Shown: positions 26,690-35,393, numbered from the stretch's first letter. The stretch: 64,000 bases of DNA from Akkermansiaceae bacterium UBA956 (GCA_002293145.1 DBCO01000005.1:62001-126000); one strand, 5' to 3'. The notes: a model not told the origin generated them from the letters alone. Numbers and translations: made by a program.

Positions 26690-27025
26690 ATGAAACATAC
26701 ATCACTCATGTCCGCCGCAATCCTCGGAATCTTCACTGCTGGCGCTATGGCAGCACCAGTCGTTCTTTCAGGAAACAACCTCCCCGCTGAGGAAAAAGAA
26801 GGTTGCAAGGGCAAGGACGGTTGCAAAGGTAAAGACGGCTGCAAAGGCGAGAAAAAAGAAGAAGCCAAATCTTCCTTTACCGCTGAAGAAAAAGACGGCT
26901 GCAGCGGCAAAGACGGCTGCAAAGGTAAAGATGGTTGTAAGGGCGAAAAGAAAGAGGGCAAAGATTCCTGCAAAGGAAAAGATGGCTGCAAAGGCGAAGA
27001 TAAAACCTCTGCTTCGATTCTCTAA
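26690..27025 (+). CDS. HvfA/bufferin-like metal-binding RiPP precursor, Cys-rich repeats
   Basis: A 111-aa exported precursor. The signal peptide (MSAAILGIFTAGAMAA) ends near residue 22. The rest is Lys, Gly, Asp and Cys with eight cysteines at 39, 45, 51, 71, 77, 83, 94 and 100, in three blocks at exact six-residue spacing. The usual unit is KDGCKG, with EGCKG, DGCSG and DSCKG variants. The linkers are Glu/Lys-rich. Known HvfA proteins have EGKCG units whose Cys are modified by the MNIO enzyme HvfB with HvfC. Here Cys is flanked differently (GCKG), but the MNIO and partner genes lie in the same operon. The likely role is periplasmic copper or other metal sequestration. Confidence 0.82.
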   Translation: MKHTSLMSAAILGIFTAGAMAAPVVLSGNNLPAEEKEGCKGKDGCKGKDGCKGEKKEEAKSSFTAEEKDGCSGKDGCKGKDGCKGEKKEGKDSCKGKDGCKGEDKTSASIL

Positions 27026-27083
27026 CTCACCAAGTGCCTCGTAGCGAACGATTGTTGCGGGGCACGCATTTTTCGCATATCCT

Positions 27084-27557
27084 ATGAAACTCGGCTCGAT
27101 TCATCGTACATTCTTATCCCTGCTACCTCATTTGCAATCTGTTGTATTGCTATTCTTTCGCATCACCTGTGGTTGGAGCTTCTTTCTTACGGGAAAAGGT
27201 AAGTTGGTTAATTTGGAGCGGACTACGAAATTTTTTGCCTCATTGTCCTTACCTGCACCCCATGCACATGCAGTCCTTGTTGGCTCACTCGAAATGATCG
27301 GCGGCTTGATGCTGGTTAGCGGATTGTTTTCTCGAGCGATTTCTCTGCCATTGGCAGGAACCATGGTTGTCGCTTACCTTACGGCACATCGCGATGAAGC
27401 ATTTCTATCGATTTCGGATTTCACAGATCAAGCGCCCTATTCCTTTTTGATGGCTACGTTATTCCTATTCGCATTTGGCGCAGGGCGATTTTCTGTGGAT
27501 CACTTTTTACAACCGAGAATTGCGAAATTTTTCTCAACAAGTAACATCAAATCATGA
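27084..27557 (+). CDS. DoxX-family membrane protein
   Basis: A 157-aa DoxX protein with four predicted helices. Motifs include FRITCGWSFFLTGKGKL in helix 1, VGSLEMIGGLMLVSGLFSR in the middle and a C-terminal FGAGRFSVDH. DoxX proteins accompany MNIO-type metal-response operons (for example gigT and hvfD types), where their role is not settled. It follows the precursor gene by 58 bases and overlaps the sigma-factor start by four bases. Confidence 0.85.
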   Translation: MKLGSIHRTFLSLLPHLQSVVLLFFRITCGWSFFLTGKGKLVNLERTTKFFASLSLPAPHAHAVLVGSLEMIGGLMLVSGLFSRAISLPLAGTMVVAYLTAHRDEAFLSISDFTDQAPYSFLMATLFLFAFGAGRFSVDHFLQPRIAKFFSTSNIKS

Positions 27558-28132
27558 GCAGTGAATCGAAGATTGCCATTGATCTTTTTATGGAGCATGC
27601 AGCAACGTTATATGGTTATGCCTATTCTCGATTGAAGGACCACCATCTCGCCGAAGATCTTGTTCAGGATACAATGCTAAGCGCATGGAAATCCTGGGAT
27701 ACTTTTCAAGGTGGATCAACGGTGTTAGTGTGGCTCACGGGAATTATGCGGCATAAACTTCTTGATCAATGGCGTGCCAATGCGCGTAGGCCGGTTTTGC
27801 AAGACGAAACGATTGATGAGCTGGAGAGTGATGCTGATGGATCGTTTGACGAACATGGCAGTTGGACGATCGATCCGAATTTTGGCATGTCATGCATGTT
27901 GCAATCACCTGTTGTGGCGGCGCAAAATTCTGATCTACGAAAATACATCTCTCTATGCATGGACAAGCTGCCGCAAAAACTTCGGTTGCTGTTTCTTGCT
28001 CGTGAAGTCGATGAAATGTCGGTCCCAGAAGCCGCTACTGCATCTGGTGTGGCATTCTCAAGTGCTTCCGTATTATTAACCAGAGCTCGACATTTATTGC
28101 GAGCCTGTCTCCAAGAATCTCTAACACGATGA
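27554..28132 (+). CDS. ECF-type RNA polymerase sigma factor
   Basis: A 192-aa sigma70-family factor. Region 2 is AYSRLKDHHLAEDLVQDT then WKSWDTF, and region 4 is MDKLPQKLRLLFLAREVDEM with the helix-turn-helix VPEAATASGVAFSSASVLLTRARHLL. A linker of about 60 residues between them is acidic. It overlaps both neighbours by four bases, so it is translationally coupled to doxX and to the anti-sigma gene. It probably directs transcription of this operon in response to metal stress. Confidence 0.88.
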   Translation: MSSESKIAIDLFMEHAATLYGYAYSRLKDHHLAEDLVQDTMLSAWKSWDTFQGGSTVLVWLTGIMRHKLLDQWRANARRPVLQDETIDELESDADGSFDEHGSWTIDPNFGMSCMLQSPVVAAQNSDLRKYISLCMDKLPQKLRLLFLAREVDEMSVPEAATASGVAFSSASVLLTRARHLLRACLQESLTR

Positions 28133-28494
28133 GTGCTACTCTTCCACCACCACCCGGAGACTATCAAAGAAGCCATAAACTGATCGGCGGCTTACTTCAT
28201 AAACATCACATTTCATGCAGAGACAGTGTTCGGCTCACATTGCTTTCCTATGATCGACCTTTGACTGACAAAGAAAAAATTCGTCGCGTATTCCATCTTT
28301 TGGTTTGTTCCATTTGTCGCAGATACACGAAGCAGATTAAATCTTTGCGCGTGTTGGTGAAGAGACACGTGGCAGATTTGGCAAAAACACAACCTCGCGA
28401 AGAGTTTTTGCAATCTTTGCGCCAAGATCTTTTTTCCCTTTCAACTCGTTCACCAGATCAGAAATCTAACCCACCAACGGAAAACGATGGCTGA
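28129..28494 (+). CDS. Zinc-type anti-sigma factor (putative)
   Basis: A 121-aa soluble protein coded directly after the sigma factor with a four-base overlap. It contains H-x3-C-x2-C (HLLVCSIC) preceded by Cys30, the pattern of zinc-binding anti-sigma factors such as RsrA/ChrR-type proteins. There is no membrane segment, so it would sense metal or redox state in the cytoplasm through its Cys/His site. The C-terminal 35 residues are polar. Confidence 0.72.
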   Translation: MSATLPPPPGDYQRSHKLIGGLLHKHHISCRDSVRLTLLSYDRPLTDKEKIRRVFHLLVCSICRRYTKQIKSLRVLVKRHVADLAKTQPREEFLQSLRQDLFSLSTRSPDQKSNPPTENDG

Positions 28495-29359
28495 TTCTCG
28501 ATTCACTGGCGGAAAAATGCTCGGAACTGGCATCGGCTTGAGGGTGCCTCATTACGATCATATCCTCCGCGAAAAACCTGCGGTGGATTGGTTTGAAATC
28601 ATTTCGGAAAACTACATGGTGGAGGGTGGTCGTGCTCTGGCTGTGTTAGATTCGATCATGGATCAATACCAAGTTGTGATGCACGGAGTAGGAATGTATC
28701 CGGGCAATGGCAATGGTTTGGACATGGATCATCTGCGGCGATTGAAAAAATTGATCAAGCGAACGAATACTCCGTGGATTTCTGATCACCTCTGTTGGGG
28801 CAGTGTGGATGGGAGCGTCAGTCACGACCTTCTGCCATTGCCATTCACTTTCGATGTTGCCAGAAAAACTGCTGAGAATTTACGCATCGCACAAGATTTT
28901 TTGGAAATTCCCTTAGCTATGGAAAATATCAGTAGCTATGCGGAGTTTACCATGGATGAAATGACCGAGTGGCAATTTCTCTCGGAAGTTTGCGAACTTG
29001 CCAATATCGGAATTCTGCTCGACGTCAACAACATCTATGTTTCTTCCTTCAATCATGGGTTTGATCCGATGGATTACGTAAATTTCATCCCTAGCAATCG
29101 AGTTGCACAAATTCACATTGCAGGGCACTCGCGCTATGAAAGGTTCATCATCGATACGCATGACCATCCTGTAATCGATCCCGTGTGGCAGCTCTATGCT
29201 CGGGCGATTGAGCGCTGTGGCTCAACAGCGACGTTGCTGGAATGGGATGCTAGCATTCCATCTTTTGAAGAAGTTTGGCAGGAGGCGAAAAAATCCGAAA
29301 AATGGCGTAATAACCAACTGCGTGAAAATGAACCTAGCAAAAATTATGAAGCAGTGTGA
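28487..29359 (+). CDS. MNIO (DUF692) RiPP-modifying oxidative enzyme, HvfB/BufB-like
   Basis: A 290-aa TIM-barrel multinuclear non-haem iron enzyme. Family motifs in order are GTGIGLRVPHYDHIL, DWFEIISENY, MHGVGMYPG, SDHLCW, MENISSY, LLDVNNIYVSSFNHGFD, IHIAGH and IDTHDHPV. The Glu, His and Asp residues in these motifs are the iron ligands of the family. Established MNIO enzymes convert Cys to oxazolone-thioamide or thiooxazole. The expected substrate is the precursor at 26690-27025. It overlaps the anti-sigma gene by eight bases and the partner gene by 14. Confidence 0.92.
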   Translation: MADSRFTGGKMLGTGIGLRVPHYDHILREKPAVDWFEIISENYMVEGGRALAVLDSIMDQYQVVMHGVGMYPGNGNGLDMDHLRRLKKLIKRTNTPWISDHLCWGSVDGSVSHDLLPLPFTFDVARKTAENLRIAQDFLEIPLAMENISSYAEFTMDEMTEWQFLSEVCELANIGILLDVNNIYVSSFNHGFDPMDYVNFIPSNRVAQIHIAGHSRYERFIIDTHDHPVIDPVWQLYARAIERCGSTATLLEWDASIPSFEEVWQEAKKSEKWRNNQLRENEPSKNYEAV

Positions 29360-30242
29360 GCCATGGCAGAAAGATTTTTTCCAAGCGTTAACTCTACCGC
29401 TTCGCGGATCTAGCAGAAAAGCGACAGAATTACATCCCAGCGATGAAGGGCATTCGGTAGAATTTTTTTCCATTGCCGAGAAATGGATCAAGCCGAACCA
29501 AGTTCTCAGTGCTGCGGAACGACTCGAATTGTACCATCGCCAATATTGGTATCGGATCTTAGATTCCTTAGCGGAAGATTTTCCGGTCTTGCGTAAAATG
29601 TCTGGGGATCAAGTGTTCTGGGATTTGATCGAACAATACTTGCTAACGAGACCATCACAAAGTTTTACCTTGCGCCATCTTGGCGAAGGCTTTGCTGTGT
29701 TTTTATCGAAAAGCGAAATTCTCAACAATCAACAACGTCGGTGGTTTGAGGCCATTGCTCGCATTGAATATGCTTACATGGAAAGTTTCGAGGCATTGCA
29801 AAGTGCACTGCCGCAAGCGGCGGATCTGGAGAACAAAATGATTGGGATTCAACGCCACGTGAGGCTTTTGCATCTCCCGGTGCCTGCGGATCTATGCGTT
29901 GATTGGGAAGATTTTGCACCGGCTTATCATTGCCCTCACGAGAGCGTATCCGTAGCCATCTGGCGACGACCATCGGGAAGCAGTGGGATCGTGCGAATAC
30001 CGAATGAAGAAGCTTGTTTTCTTAGTGCTCTGGCTGGAGGTGTTTTCCTAACGGAATTTTTCACTCAATTGCCAGAACCGCATCCCGAAGCGGCACAGGT
30101 TTCTTCCTGGTTTGCGGATTGGCAGGCACGTGGATGGCTTTGTATCAAAGGCGAGCAGGGGTTGAATGCATTCGATATCGATGAGCCATGGCAGGAAAAG
30201 CAGGCCATGAGCTCTCAGGCGATGTCTTTTCCGCAACCCTAG
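29346..30242 (+). CDS. DUF2063 RiPP recognition/partner protein, HvfC/BufC-like
   Basis: A 298-aa partner of the MNIO enzyme. The N-terminal DUF2063 domain is visible as AERLELYHRQYWYRIL, ALAEDFPVL-like SLAEDFPVLRKM and SFTLRHLGEGF. The C-terminal winged-helix-like part ends in WQARGWL. HvfC-type proteins bind the precursor and present it to HvfB. ATG 29346 overlaps the MNIO stop by 14 bases; ATG 29328 is an alternative. It is the last gene of the operon. No clear terminator is seen before der. Confidence 0.87.
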   Translation: MKQCEPWQKDFFQALTLPLRGSSRKATELHPSDEGHSVEFFSIAEKWIKPNQVLSAAERLELYHRQYWYRILDSLAEDFPVLRKMSGDQVFWDLIEQYLLTRPSQSFTLRHLGEGFAVFLSKSEILNNQQRRWFEAIARIEYAYMESFEALQSALPQAADLENKMIGIQRHVRLLHLPVPADLCVDWEDFAPAYHCPHESVSVAIWRRPSGSSGIVRIPNEEACFLSALAGGVFLTEFFTQLPEPHPEAAQVSSWFADWQARGWLCIKGEQGLNAFDIDEPWQEKQAMSSQAMSFPQP

Positions 30243-30270
30243 TCAAGCATCGCCACGCCCCCCCAAAAAC

Positions 30271-31671
30271 TCAGTGGCTCTTCTGCGAGAAAGTGCCGGG
30301 TGTGAGGTCGCGGCGCTCGCGGGAACGCGGCGAGAAAACGATCGGAATGCCGGGCGATGGATGAGACTCGCGCAGTTGATTGCGCAGGTATTGCGCGTAG
30401 CTTTGGTGCAGCAACTTTTTGTCGTTGACGAACAAAATGTAAGTCGGCACGGGAATCAGCTCGCTGGTCTTGTCGGTCGCAACAGTGCCGTAATACAGCT
30501 TCATGCGCTTCTTCAGCTTCGAGTCCACCGGTGGTGGATTTTTTTCGATCGCCTTCTGCAGCAGACGATTGAGAATGCCGGTAGTCGGATGTTTTTTCGA
30601 CTCATTGCGAATCTTCAATGCTTCTTTCAGCACGAGGTCGACGGAGTCGTTTTCCTTGGCGGATACAATCGCGAAAGGTGCGTAATCGAGGAAAAACAGC
30701 TCGCGTTTGACATGCTCAGTTGCTTCCTCGATGCGCGATTTTTTCTTCGCGCCGGGATGATAGAGGTCGAACTTATTAAGCACGATCAAGCAAGGTTTGT
30801 TCTCTTCGAGAATCAATTGCGCGATCTTGCGGTCCTGCGCTGTGATGCCGGAAGCGAGGTCGATGACCAATAAAGTAAGGTCCGCGCGGCGAATGGCTTT
30901 TTCGGTGCGTATCGCCGAGAACACTTCGACCGAAGTATCGCGCTTGGCCCGCGGACGCAAACCGGCGGTGTCAATCAAGGTGAAGTGCTCGTTTTTGAAA
31001 GTGCAGGGAAGATCAACGGCATCGCGTGTGGTGCCAGCGATGTCCGAAACAATGGTGCGCTGGTCCTTGAGAATGGCGTTGGCCAGCGAAGATTTTCCGG
31101 CGTTTGGTTTGCCGACAATCGCAATGCGGATGCCATCAGGTTGGCGCATTTCTGGTGTTTCCCCTTCAGCTGGAGAGATCGGCTCGAGAACGGCATCGAT
31201 TTCATCGATCAGTTCACCAAAATTCCGACCGTGTTCTGCGGAGACGGCAATACCTTCGCCGAGGCCGAGTTTGGCGAAGTCACTGAAAGAAGCCTCATGC
31301 TTGTCGTGATCGACTTTATTCATCACCAATAAAACTTTGGCCTTGGCCTTACGGAGTTTTTGTCCGAGTGCGGAGTCGATTGCGGTGATGCCATCGTGCG
31401 CATCGACGACGAAAAGAATCAAATCCGCGGTGGAAATGGCGATGTCCACCTCGAAGGCGACCTGTTCGGCAAAGCCGTCATCGAGCGTAGCGCCGATGCC
31501 GCCGGTATCGACGATTTCGCAGGGAAATTTCGTCACCTTCGACGGCGCAGAAAGACGATCACGGGTGATCCCCGCTTGGTCGTGTACAATCGCAATTTTC
31601 CGTCCTACAATACGGTTAAACAGCGCGGATTTCCCCACGTTCGGGCGACCAACAATAGCAACAGTGGGCAT
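30271..31671 (-). CDS. der: Ribosome-assembly GTPase Der (EngA)
   Basis: A 466-aa protein with two GTPase domains, required for 50S ribosome maturation. G1 motifs are GRPNVGKS at residues 8-15 and GKPNAGKS near 190. G3 motifs are DTGG and DTAG, and G4 motifs are NKVD and NKFD. A KH-like domain with PPPVDSKLKKRMKLYYGTV forms the C-terminus. ATG 31671 is chosen because it opens directly with MPTVAIVGRPN as in the family. The frame to 31797 adds 42 residues that overlap the next promoter. Confidence 0.95.
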   Translation of the reverse strand: MPTVAIVGRPNVGKSALFNRIVGRKIAIVHDQAGITRDRLSAPSKVTKFPCEIVDTGGIGATLDDGFAEQVAFEVDIAISTADLILFVVDAHDGITAIDSALGQKLRKAKAKVLLVMNKVDHDKHEASFSDFAKLGLGEGIAVSAEHGRNFGELIDEIDAVLEPISPAEGETPEMRQPDGIRIAIVGKPNAGKSSLANAILKDQRTIVSDIAGTTRDAVDLPCTFKNEHFTLIDTAGLRPRAKRDTSVEVFSAIRTEKAIRRADLTLLVIDLASGITAQDRKIAQLILEENKPCLIVLNKFDLYHPGAKKKSRIEEATEHVKRELFFLDYAPFAIVSAKENDSVDLVLKEALKIRNESKKHPTTGILNRLLQKAIEKNPPPVDSKLKKRMKLYYGTVATDKTSELIPVPTYILFVNDKKLLHQSYAQYLRNQLRESHPSPGIPIVFSPRSRERRDLTPGTFSQKSH

Positions 31672-31782
31672 GGCGCGAACTATGCCTGAAGAAATGTCAA
31701 TCACCAAGCGTGAAAAATCGTAAAAAGAAGAATTGGCAAGGAAATGCTGGTCTCGCAGGGGGAATTCCCTACATTTTTCGCC

Positions 31783-32196
31783 ATGACACCTCAACAAAAT
31801 GCTCTCGTTCTACTGCAACAATACTACGCCCACTTCAATGCCGGCAACACCCATGCCATGCTTGACTTGCTCGCTGACGATGTGATTCACGATATCAATC
31901 AAGGGGGAGCAGAGCTCGGCGTAGAGGCATTTCGGGCGTTTTTTGTGCGGATGAATCGCAGCTACCGCGAGAATTTGCAAGAGATTCAGCTTTTTGCCAG
32001 TGAAGACGGCACGCGAGCAGCGGCAGAGTTTGTGGTCCATGGCACCTACTTGGCCACCGATAATGGACTGCCCGAAGCCACGGGCCAGACCTACGCGTTG
32101 CAAGCCGGCGCGTTCTTTACCATGAAAAACAGAAAGATTAGCCGCGTGACGATGTATTACAACTTGGAGGATTGGCTCCAACAAATTCATGCGTAA
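31783..32196 (+). CDS. SnoaL/NTF2-like protein
   Basis: A 137-aa protein with the cone-shaped NTF2-like fold pattern. The N-terminal helices are LLQQYYAHFNAGN and MLDLLADDVIHDIN, and the curved sheet ends in RKISRVTMYYNLEDW. Members include SnoaL-like cyclases and ketosteroid isomerases, but many have no known reaction. ATG 31783 matches the family start. It overlaps the following sulfatase by eight bases. Confidence 0.75.
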   Translation: MTPQQNALVLLQQYYAHFNAGNTHAMLDLLADDVIHDINQGGAELGVEAFRAFFVRMNRSYRENLQEIQLFASEDGTRAAAEFVVHGTYLATDNGLPEATGQTYALQAGAFFTMKNRKISRVTMYYNLEDWLQQIHA

Positions 32197-33466
32197 ATTC
32201 ATCACTTTACTCGCTCTGATCATTAGCGGTGCCAGCGCGGCTCCGTTGAACGTTGTTTACATCATTTCGGATGACCAAGCCTGGACCGACTACGCGTTCA
32301 TGGGTCATGCCCAAGTCAAAACGCCGCATATCGATCGACTAGCGAAGGAGGGCTTGACCTTTCGTCGTGGCTACGTGCCCTCTAGTCTTTGCTGCCCAAG
32401 TCTCGCCACGATTCTCACCGGAAAATATCCGAGTCAGCACAAAATCACCTCGAATGATCCGCCGATGCCGCAGGGGATGAAACCGCCGCAATTTTATCAA
32501 AGCAAAGCTTTTCTCGAAGGGCGCGAACGCATCAACAAGCACATGGATGCCCAGCTCACCTTGCCGCGCATCCTTACCGAAAATGGTTACCTCGCCATGC
32601 AAACAGGCAAGTGGTGGCAGGGTGAATTTTCTCGTGGGGGCTTCACGCATGGCATGACCAAGGGCGGTCGACATGGTGATGCTGGTCTCGACATCGGCCG
32701 CAAAACCATGAAGCCGATCGACGATTTTCTTGATCTATCCATCGCCCAAAAAAAACCCTTTTTCTTGTGGTATGCCCCGCTTTTACCGCACGACCCACAC
32801 ACACCACCGCAGCGCTTATTAGAAAAATATCGCAAACTCACGCCATCGATACACCAAGCTCGTTACTGGGCGATGATCGAGTGGTTCGATGAAAGCATCG
32901 GCCAGTTGCGCGATAGCCTCAAGCAACGCGGTCTCGCCGACAACACGCTGATTGTTTATGTTGCCGACAACGGCTGGATCCAGAGTCTCGACAATCCGAA
33001 ATACGCGCCGAAGTCCAAACAATCGCCCTACGACGGCGGTCTGCGCACGCCGATTTTCTTCCATCTTCCTGGGAAAATTCCATCTCAGCAAGCAAAGGAA
33101 TTGGCCATTTCCGTCGATATCATGCCCACCGTGTTATCGGTGCTTGGGATTACCGAACACGAAAAATTTCCTGGTATCGATCTCACCAAAGCCAATCTCC
33201 GTGCAGCCCGCAAAGCCATTCACGGGGCCTGCTACACGCACAACGCACGCGATATCGACAAGCCCTCGGCCAACCTACGCTGGAACTGGATCATAAGCAA
33301 AGAATGGAAGCTCATCCTGCCAGATCCCTCGGAAGCCGATGCCGTAGTCGAGCTCTATCAGATTCTCGATGACCCAAAAGAAACCAAAAATCTCGCGAGT
33401 GAAAAACCCGCGTTGGTGAAATCACTGACCGAGGAATGGCAAATAATCTCCGCGCCTACGCGGTGA
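32189..33466 (+). CDS. Secreted sulfatase-family protein with altered signature (CCPSL)
   Basis: A 425-aa S1-family protein with a signal peptide (FITLLALIISGASAAP). The active-site segment is SSLCCPSLATILTGKYPSQH. The formylglycine Cys and Pro are present, but the usual Arg of C-x-P-x-R is Leu. Other core motifs are intact: IISDDQAW, QTGKWW in place of GKWH, PLLPHDPHTPP and VADNGW. The change may mark a distinct sulfatase subfamily, a different maturation route or lost sulfatase activity. It overlaps the SnoaL-like gene. Confidence 0.82.
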   Translation: MRKFITLLALIISGASAAPLNVVYIISDDQAWTDYAFMGHAQVKTPHIDRLAKEGLTFRRGYVPSSLCCPSLATILTGKYPSQHKITSNDPPMPQGMKPPQFYQSKAFLEGRERINKHMDAQLTLPRILTENGYLAMQTGKWWQGEFSRGGFTHGMTKGGRHGDAGLDIGRKTMKPIDDFLDLSIAQKKPFFLWYAPLLPHDPHTPPQRLLEKYRKLTPSIHQARYWAMIEWFDESIGQLRDSLKQRGLADNTLIVYVADNGWIQSLDNPKYAPKSKQSPYDGGLRTPIFFHLPGKIPSQQAKELAISVDIMPTVLSVLGITEHEKFPGIDLTKANLRAARKAIHGACYTHNARDIDKPSANLRWNWIISKEWKLILPDPSEADAVVELYQILDDPKETKNLASEKPALVKSLTEEWQIISAPTR

Positions 33467-33610
33467 TTATCAGGGATGTTTAATTCTAACAAAAAACACC
33501 ACCTCGATTTGCTTTGCGTTCGCCACTCATCGAAAAAATCAGCGAACATTCATCTGACCGCACACGACTCACTCCTTTACACATCCGCATTTCTCAGCTA
33601 CTCTCTATGC

Positions 33611-35326
33611 ATGTCTTGGCGGCCGCAGGAACCACCAGCGCGATGGTTGAGAAAAATCCCATCGCGATACCACACATTCGTGCGTTATCTGGTTCGAATC
33701 AGCCTTGCAGGCATGGCTGCTTTCGGCTGTTTCTGTCTCTACTACGTTGGGCTAGCGTCGTCCTACGACATTGCGCAAGTCGGCAAACTCCCGCAACGCA
33801 ATATCGTTTACGATCGAAGCAACAACGAGATCGATGCCGTCGTTGGCTCGAACATCGACCTTATCACCTTCGAGGATCTGCCTGCTTTCATGGTCAAGGC
33901 GTTGCAAGCCCGCGAAGATGCCGAGTTTTTCACCCACAGTGGCATTCACGTTCGTGGCTTGATGCGTGCGACTGTCCGCAACGTAAAAGATCGAAAGTTC
34001 ACGCAAGGTGCCTCCACCTTGTCGATGCAGCTCGCTCGCAACACCTATGAAATTCGCGCCAAATCACTGCATCGAAAATTTCTCGAAATCGCCCTAACCC
34101 TGCGCGTCGAAAATCATTACGACAAACCGCAAATCATGGCGGGCTACCTAAACCGCATCTACTTCGGTGTCGGAGCAGGGCATTTGGGCATTCAGAATGC
34201 CTCGAAAAACTACTTCGGAAAGCACGTGAGCAATCTCAATGAGAGCGAATGTGCTATGCTCATCGGCATCATTCGCGGCCCGCACATTTTCTCGCCATGG
34301 CGTGATCTTGATGCCGCCAAAAGCCAACGGAACCAAGTGCTCGATCGCATGATCGCCATGAAATTCATCGACGATGGCGAAAAACAACGCATCATCGCCC
34401 TGCCCATTCACATCACCAAACCCGAAGACGTTGCTACCGAAAAATCCTACGCTATCCAGGCTGTAGTGCGCGAGGTGAACAAACTCGTGCCCGAAGAGGA
34501 ACTCCAGCACGGCGGACTGAAGATTTACACCACACTAGACATGCCATGGCAACGACGATTGGAAGGTGAACTCCAAAAGGCATTACTTTCGTTAGAAAAA
34601 GATCGCGATTACTCCGCACCGACCATCGCCCAGCATGCAGGCACGGAAAATCCCAACTACTTACAAATGACGGCAGTCACTCTCGAAACCAAAACCGGTG
34701 CCATATTGGCGCAAATTGGTGGACGAGAGTATGAACACTCGCGCTTTGATCGCAGCAACTCCGCCCGCCGCGATCTCGGCACAGCATTCGAGATCTTCGT
34801 TGCTGCTGCTGCGGCTGAACGCGGCCGCCCGATCTATCCCGGCAGTCCAGTCGCTACGGGACGGCCCATCGGCCCGCAAGGTGTCGAGCGCATTGCTCGC
34901 CGCTGCGGCCTTACCGGACCATTTTTGCAAACTGAGGATCTTTACCGCGGAGCCGTATCTGCGACGCCCATGGAAATGGCCATCGGTCTATCCACTCTCG
35001 CAAACCAAGGCAGCAGACCACGCCCCTATCTGGTTCGCGAGATCCGCAACTCAGAAAACGAAGTGATCGTCAACAATGGCCCGCTGTATTTCCCCGCACT
35101 CAAACCACAAGCCGCGCGCAAATCACTCAGCGTGCTCAAGGAAACAAAGGGCACCGATGTATTTACGGGAGCCACCGGATCGGAGCGCGAAGCATGGACA
35201 CTTCGCCTTGGGCCAAAAGGTTCTACAGCCATCTGGGTCGGCTTCGACAAGCCGCAAATCATCACCCAAGAAACTCGCCTCAAAAAACTACTTGCCGAAA
35301 TTGCAACTCGCCTCGACAACAATTGA
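33611..35326 (+). CDS. Class A PBP: active-looking glycosyltransferase, degenerate transpeptidase
   Basis: A 571-aa PBP1A-like protein. A membrane anchor (residues 24-47) precedes the GT51 domain, where the catalytic motif is E102-D103 in REDAEFFTHSG and QGASTLSMQLARN follows, with E159 near the second site. The transpeptidase half is abnormal. The SxxK motif reads T391-A-F-E394 (DLGTAFEIF), the KTG motif reads FTG (518-520), and the stretch that would hold SxN is shortened. It probably polymerises glycan but cannot crosslink. ATG 33611 is chosen because the upstream 45 codons show no family similarity. Confidence 0.8.
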   Translation: MSWRPQEPPARWLRKIPSRYHTFVRYLVRISLAGMAAFGCFCLYYVGLASSYDIAQVGKLPQRNIVYDRSNNEIDAVVGSNIDLITFEDLPAFMVKALQAREDAEFFTHSGIHVRGLMRATVRNVKDRKFTQGASTLSMQLARNTYEIRAKSLHRKFLEIALTLRVENHYDKPQIMAGYLNRIYFGVGAGHLGIQNASKNYFGKHVSNLNESECAMLIGIIRGPHIFSPWRDLDAAKSQRNQVLDRMIAMKFIDDGEKQRIIALPIHITKPEDVATEKSYAIQAVVREVNKLVPEEELQHGGLKIYTTLDMPWQRRLEGELQKALLSLEKDRDYSAPTIAQHAGTENPNYLQMTAVTLETKTGAILAQIGGREYEHSRFDRSNSARRDLGTAFEIFVAAAAAERGRPIYPGSPVATGRPIGPQGVERIARRCGLTGPFLQTEDLYRGAVSATPMEMAIGLSTLANQGSRPRPYLVREIRNSENEVIVNNGPLYFPALKPQAARKSLSVLKETKGTDVFTGATGSEREAWTLRLGPKGSTAIWVGFDKPQIITQETRLKKLLAEIATRLDNN

Positions 35327-35393
35327 TCTCGGTAGGAAACAAGATTTTTAGACATAAGATAGAAAAAAGAAATCACCAATTAGCTACCCTAAC

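Noticed and set aside
26790..27000. Possible CRISPR or tandem non-coding repeat
   Set aside because: The repeats are in-frame codons for the Cys units of an exported protein.
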